Source: Pseudomonadota bacterium (GTDB lineage Bacteria > Myxococcota_A > Polyangia > Polyangiales > Ga0077539). From it: DNA of 9,046 nucleotides. The stretch lies in NCBI GenBank assembly GCA_023428035.1, contig JAEYZO010000755.1, positions 1-9,046 of the forward strand, given 5' to 3'. The notes beneath the pieces were generated by a model. That model was not told the DNA's origin, ran no database searches, and saw only the letters and a list, made by a program, of their open reading frames with translations. Made by a program: the position numbers and the translations under genes. Positions 7,129 to 9,046 of this stretch are shown here, one piece after another (the stretch's first letter is position 1; each line of letters begins with the position of its first letter).

Positions 7129-9046
7129 ATGAACAGCGAACCTCGCTTCGTGTCGCTCGAGCTCGTCCACTCGGGCCGGCGCCACCGCGTCCTCCGCGGC
7201 CGGCGCGCCGACGACGACGTCACCGTCATCGTCAAGACCGTCACCCCGGGCGCGCCCGGCGCCGATTCCTCCCTGCGCCACGAGCACCGCGTCCTGCGCT
7301 CCCTCTCCGTCGACGGGGTCGTTCGCGCGCACGACCTCACCCGCCTCGACGGCGCCCCGGCCCTCGTCGAAGAAGACCTCGGCCCGCTCACCCTCGCCGC
7401 CCGCCTCCGCTCGGGCCCGCTCTCCCTCACAGACTTCCTCCCCGTCGCCGAGGCCCTCGCGGGCATCGTCGGCGCCGTCCACGCCGCGGGGGTCGTGCAC
7501 CGCGACATCAACCCCACCAACGTCGTCCTCCGCTCCGACGTCGCCCCCTGCCTCATCGACTTCGGCGTCGCCGCGCGCCTCTCAGACCTCACGGTCACCT
7601 CCCGCCCCGTCGGCACCCTCGACTACATCGCCCCGGAGCAGACCGGCCGCACCTCCCGCGCCCCCGACTGGCGCGCCGACCTCTACTCCCTCGGCGCGAC
7701 CTTCTACGAGCTCCTCACGGGCACCGCGCCCTTCACCTCCGACGACCCCGCGGCGCTCGTCCACGCCCACCTCGCCCTGCGACCGGCCTCTCCCACGCAG
7801 CGCCGCGCCGCCGTCCCTCTCCCCCTCTCCGACCTCGTGCTCAAGCTCCTCGCGAAGGTCCCCGACGAGCGCTACCAGACCGCCGAGGCCCTCGCCGACG
7901 ACCTCCGCCGCATGCGCCGCGACCTCAGCGAAGACGGCGCCCTGCGGCCCTTCACCCTCGCCTCCCGAGACGTCCCTCCCGTGCTGGTCATGCCCACGAC
8001 CCTCCGCGGTCGCGAGGCGCCCCTCTCCGCCCTCCGCGCGGCCTTCGACCGCGCCTGCGAAGGCCGCCCCCAGCTCGTCATCGTCTCGGGCCCCGCGGGC
8101 ATCGGCAAGTCCGCCCTGGTGCGCGCCCTGCGCCGAGACCTCCACGACCGCCCGAGCCTCCACGGCGCCGGCAAGGCCGACCAGCTCGACCGCGCCGTGC
8201 CCTACCGCGCCCTCTCCGACGCCCTGCGCGCTGTCATGCGCCGTCTCCTCGCCGAGCCCGAGGCGCGGCTCATGGCGTGGCGCGAGACCCTCCGCCGCGA
8301 GCTCGGCCCGTCGCCTGGGCCCCTCCTCGAGATCGCCCCCGAGCTCGGGCTGGTCATGGGCGTCGAGCCCGTCGCGCCCTCGCCCGCGGGGCCCGTCGAG
8401 GCCCGCAACCGACTGCACCGGCTCTTCGCCGCGCTGGTCACCGCCCTGGCCCGCCCGGGGGAGCCCCTGGTGCTCGCCCTCGACGACCTGCAGTGGATCG
8501 ACCCGGCCTCCCTCGAGCTCCTGGTGAGCGCGTTCTCCACGGGCGAGGCCCTCGGGCTGCTCGTCCTCGGGTGTTGCCGCGACGACGAGGTGGGCGAGGG
8601 GCACCCCCTCGAGGCCGCCGCGCGCGCCGTCACCGACGCCGGGGCCACGGTGACCCGCGTGCCCCTCGCGCCGCTGTCGTCGACCGAGGTCGCGGGCTTC
8701 CTCTCCGACGCGCTGCACGCGCCCGCCGAGGTGGTCGAAGACCTCGCCGCCGTGATGACCACCCGCGCCGACGGCAACCCCTTCTTCCTCCAGCGGCTCC
8801 TCCAACGGATGCAGTCCGAGGAGGTGCTCCGCTTCGACCACCAGCGCCGCCGCTGGGAGTGGGACGCCGACGCCCTCCTCCGCCTCGACGTCTCCGACGA
8901 CGTCGTCGCGCTCATGCTCCGCGACCTCGACCAGCTCCCGCCCGCGTGCCGAGAGACCCTCGAGGCCGCCGCGTGCGTCGGCTCGCGCTTCTCCCTCGCC
9001 CTCATCGCCGCCGTGCGCGGCGCGGGCATCGCCGACACCATCGAGG
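7129..9046 (+). CDS. Ser/Thr protein kinase fused to AAA/STAND-type ATPase (3' end outside window)
   Basis: The frame opens at ATG 7129 and stays open to the window edge, giving 639 visible residues. Residues about 8-265 are a Hanks-type kinase: Lys36 (VIVK), Glu52, the catalytic loop HRDINPTN with Asp126 and Asn131, DFG at 144-146, APEQTGR from 168 and Asp184. The usual Lys two residues after the catalytic Asp is Asn128, a variant I recall as common in large kinase/ATPase/histidine-kinase fusions of cyanobacteria and myxobacteria. The glycine-rich loop is degenerate. Residues about 290-639 are an ATPase with P-loop GPAGIGKS (321-328) and Walker B LALDDLQWID (449-458), as in AAA_16/STAND regulators. 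The family normally continues with helical repeats, GAF or PAS and a histidine kinase, or with a cyclase; which applies here lies outside the window. Only a weak G-rich ribosome binding site precedes the ATG. It is divergent from the receiver-PAS-histidine kinase gene. Confidence 0.9.
   Translation, partial: MNSEPRFVSLELVHSGRRHRVLRGRRADDDVTVIVKTVTPGAPGADSSLRHEHRVLRSLSVDGVVRAHDLTRLDGAPALVEEDLGPLTLAARLRSGPLSLTDFLPVAEALAGIVGAVHAAGVVHRDINPTNVVLRSDVAPCLIDFGVAARLSDLTVTSRPVGTLDYIAPEQTGRTSRAPDWRADLYSLGATFYELLTGTAPFTSDDPAALVHAHLALRPASPTQRRAAVPLPLSDLVLKLLAKVPDERYQTAEALADDLRRMRRDLSEDGALRPFTLASRDVPPVLVMPTTLRGREAPLSALRAAFDRACEGRPQLVIVSGPAGIGKSALVRALRRDLHDRPSLHGAGKADQLDRAVPYRALSDALRAVMRRLLAEPEARLMAWRETLRRELGPSPGPLLEIAPELGLVMGVEPVAPSPAGPVEARNRLHRLFAALVTALARPGEPLVLALDDLQWIDPASLELLVSAFSTGEALGLLVLGCCRDDEVGEGHPLEAAARAVTDAGATVTRVPLAPLSSTEVAGFLSDALHAPAEVVEDLAAVMTTRADGNPFFLQRLLQRMQSEEVLRFDHQRRRWEWDADALLRLDVSDDVVALMLRDLDQLPPACRETLEAAACVGSRFSLALIAAVRGAGIADTIE

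Noticed and set aside
7582..8841. A 419-codon minus-strand open frame opposite the Ser/Thr kinase-ATPase gene
   Set aside because: It is Gly/Glu/Ala/Val-rich with no recognisable motif. The plus strand encodes intact kinase and Walker motifs in this stretch.

Overview
The window is very GC-rich and densely coded, with strong G/C preference at third codon positions. The mix of families (a PEGA-repeat outer-membrane protein, a lipoprotein with AgmX/PglI-type domains, a receiver-PAS-histidine kinase, and a Ser/Thr kinase fused to a large ATPase) points to a myxobacterium-like member of the Myxococcota. That assignment is inferred from domain content only; there is no rRNA or other marker gene here. 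I saw no tRNA, rRNA, CRISPR array, insertion sequence or phage gene.

Left part (1-3251, minus strand): an envelope gene set read right to left. It starts with a probable lipoprotein carrying two tandem AgmX/PglI (TonB-C-like) domains (3251-2382). Next is a secreted protein with six PEGA repeats and a C-terminal outer-membrane beta-barrel (2258-99). After a 23-nt gap comes the first 25 codons of another probably exported protein (75-1), cut by the window edge. These may form one transcription unit.

Middle (3346-5447, plus strand): a stand-alone DnaQ-like 3'-5' exonuclease is divergent from the lipoprotein gene. A 268-bp intergenic region follows, and then a peroxide-defence pair: a three-cysteine AhpC peroxiredoxin and its AhpD reductase partner, separated by one base. 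The intergenic region carries an ATAG-N7-CTAT palindrome and a degenerate second copy in the same phase, the layout expected of an OxyR operator.

Right part (5473-9046): a cytoplasmic receiver-PAS-histidine kinase on the minus strand converges on ahpD. Across a 153-bp divergent spacer, a large plus-strand signalling protein begins: an N-terminal Ser/Thr kinase domain followed by an AAA/STAND-type ATPase. It stays open to the window edge, so only about 639 residues are visible. The two kinases may share a regulatory region, but nothing in the sequence shows that they act on one pathway.

No wholly new system is evident. The most notable items are the PEGA-array/beta-barrel fusion next to the tandem-domain lipoprotein, the candidate OxyR site before ahpCD, and the divergent kinase pair.
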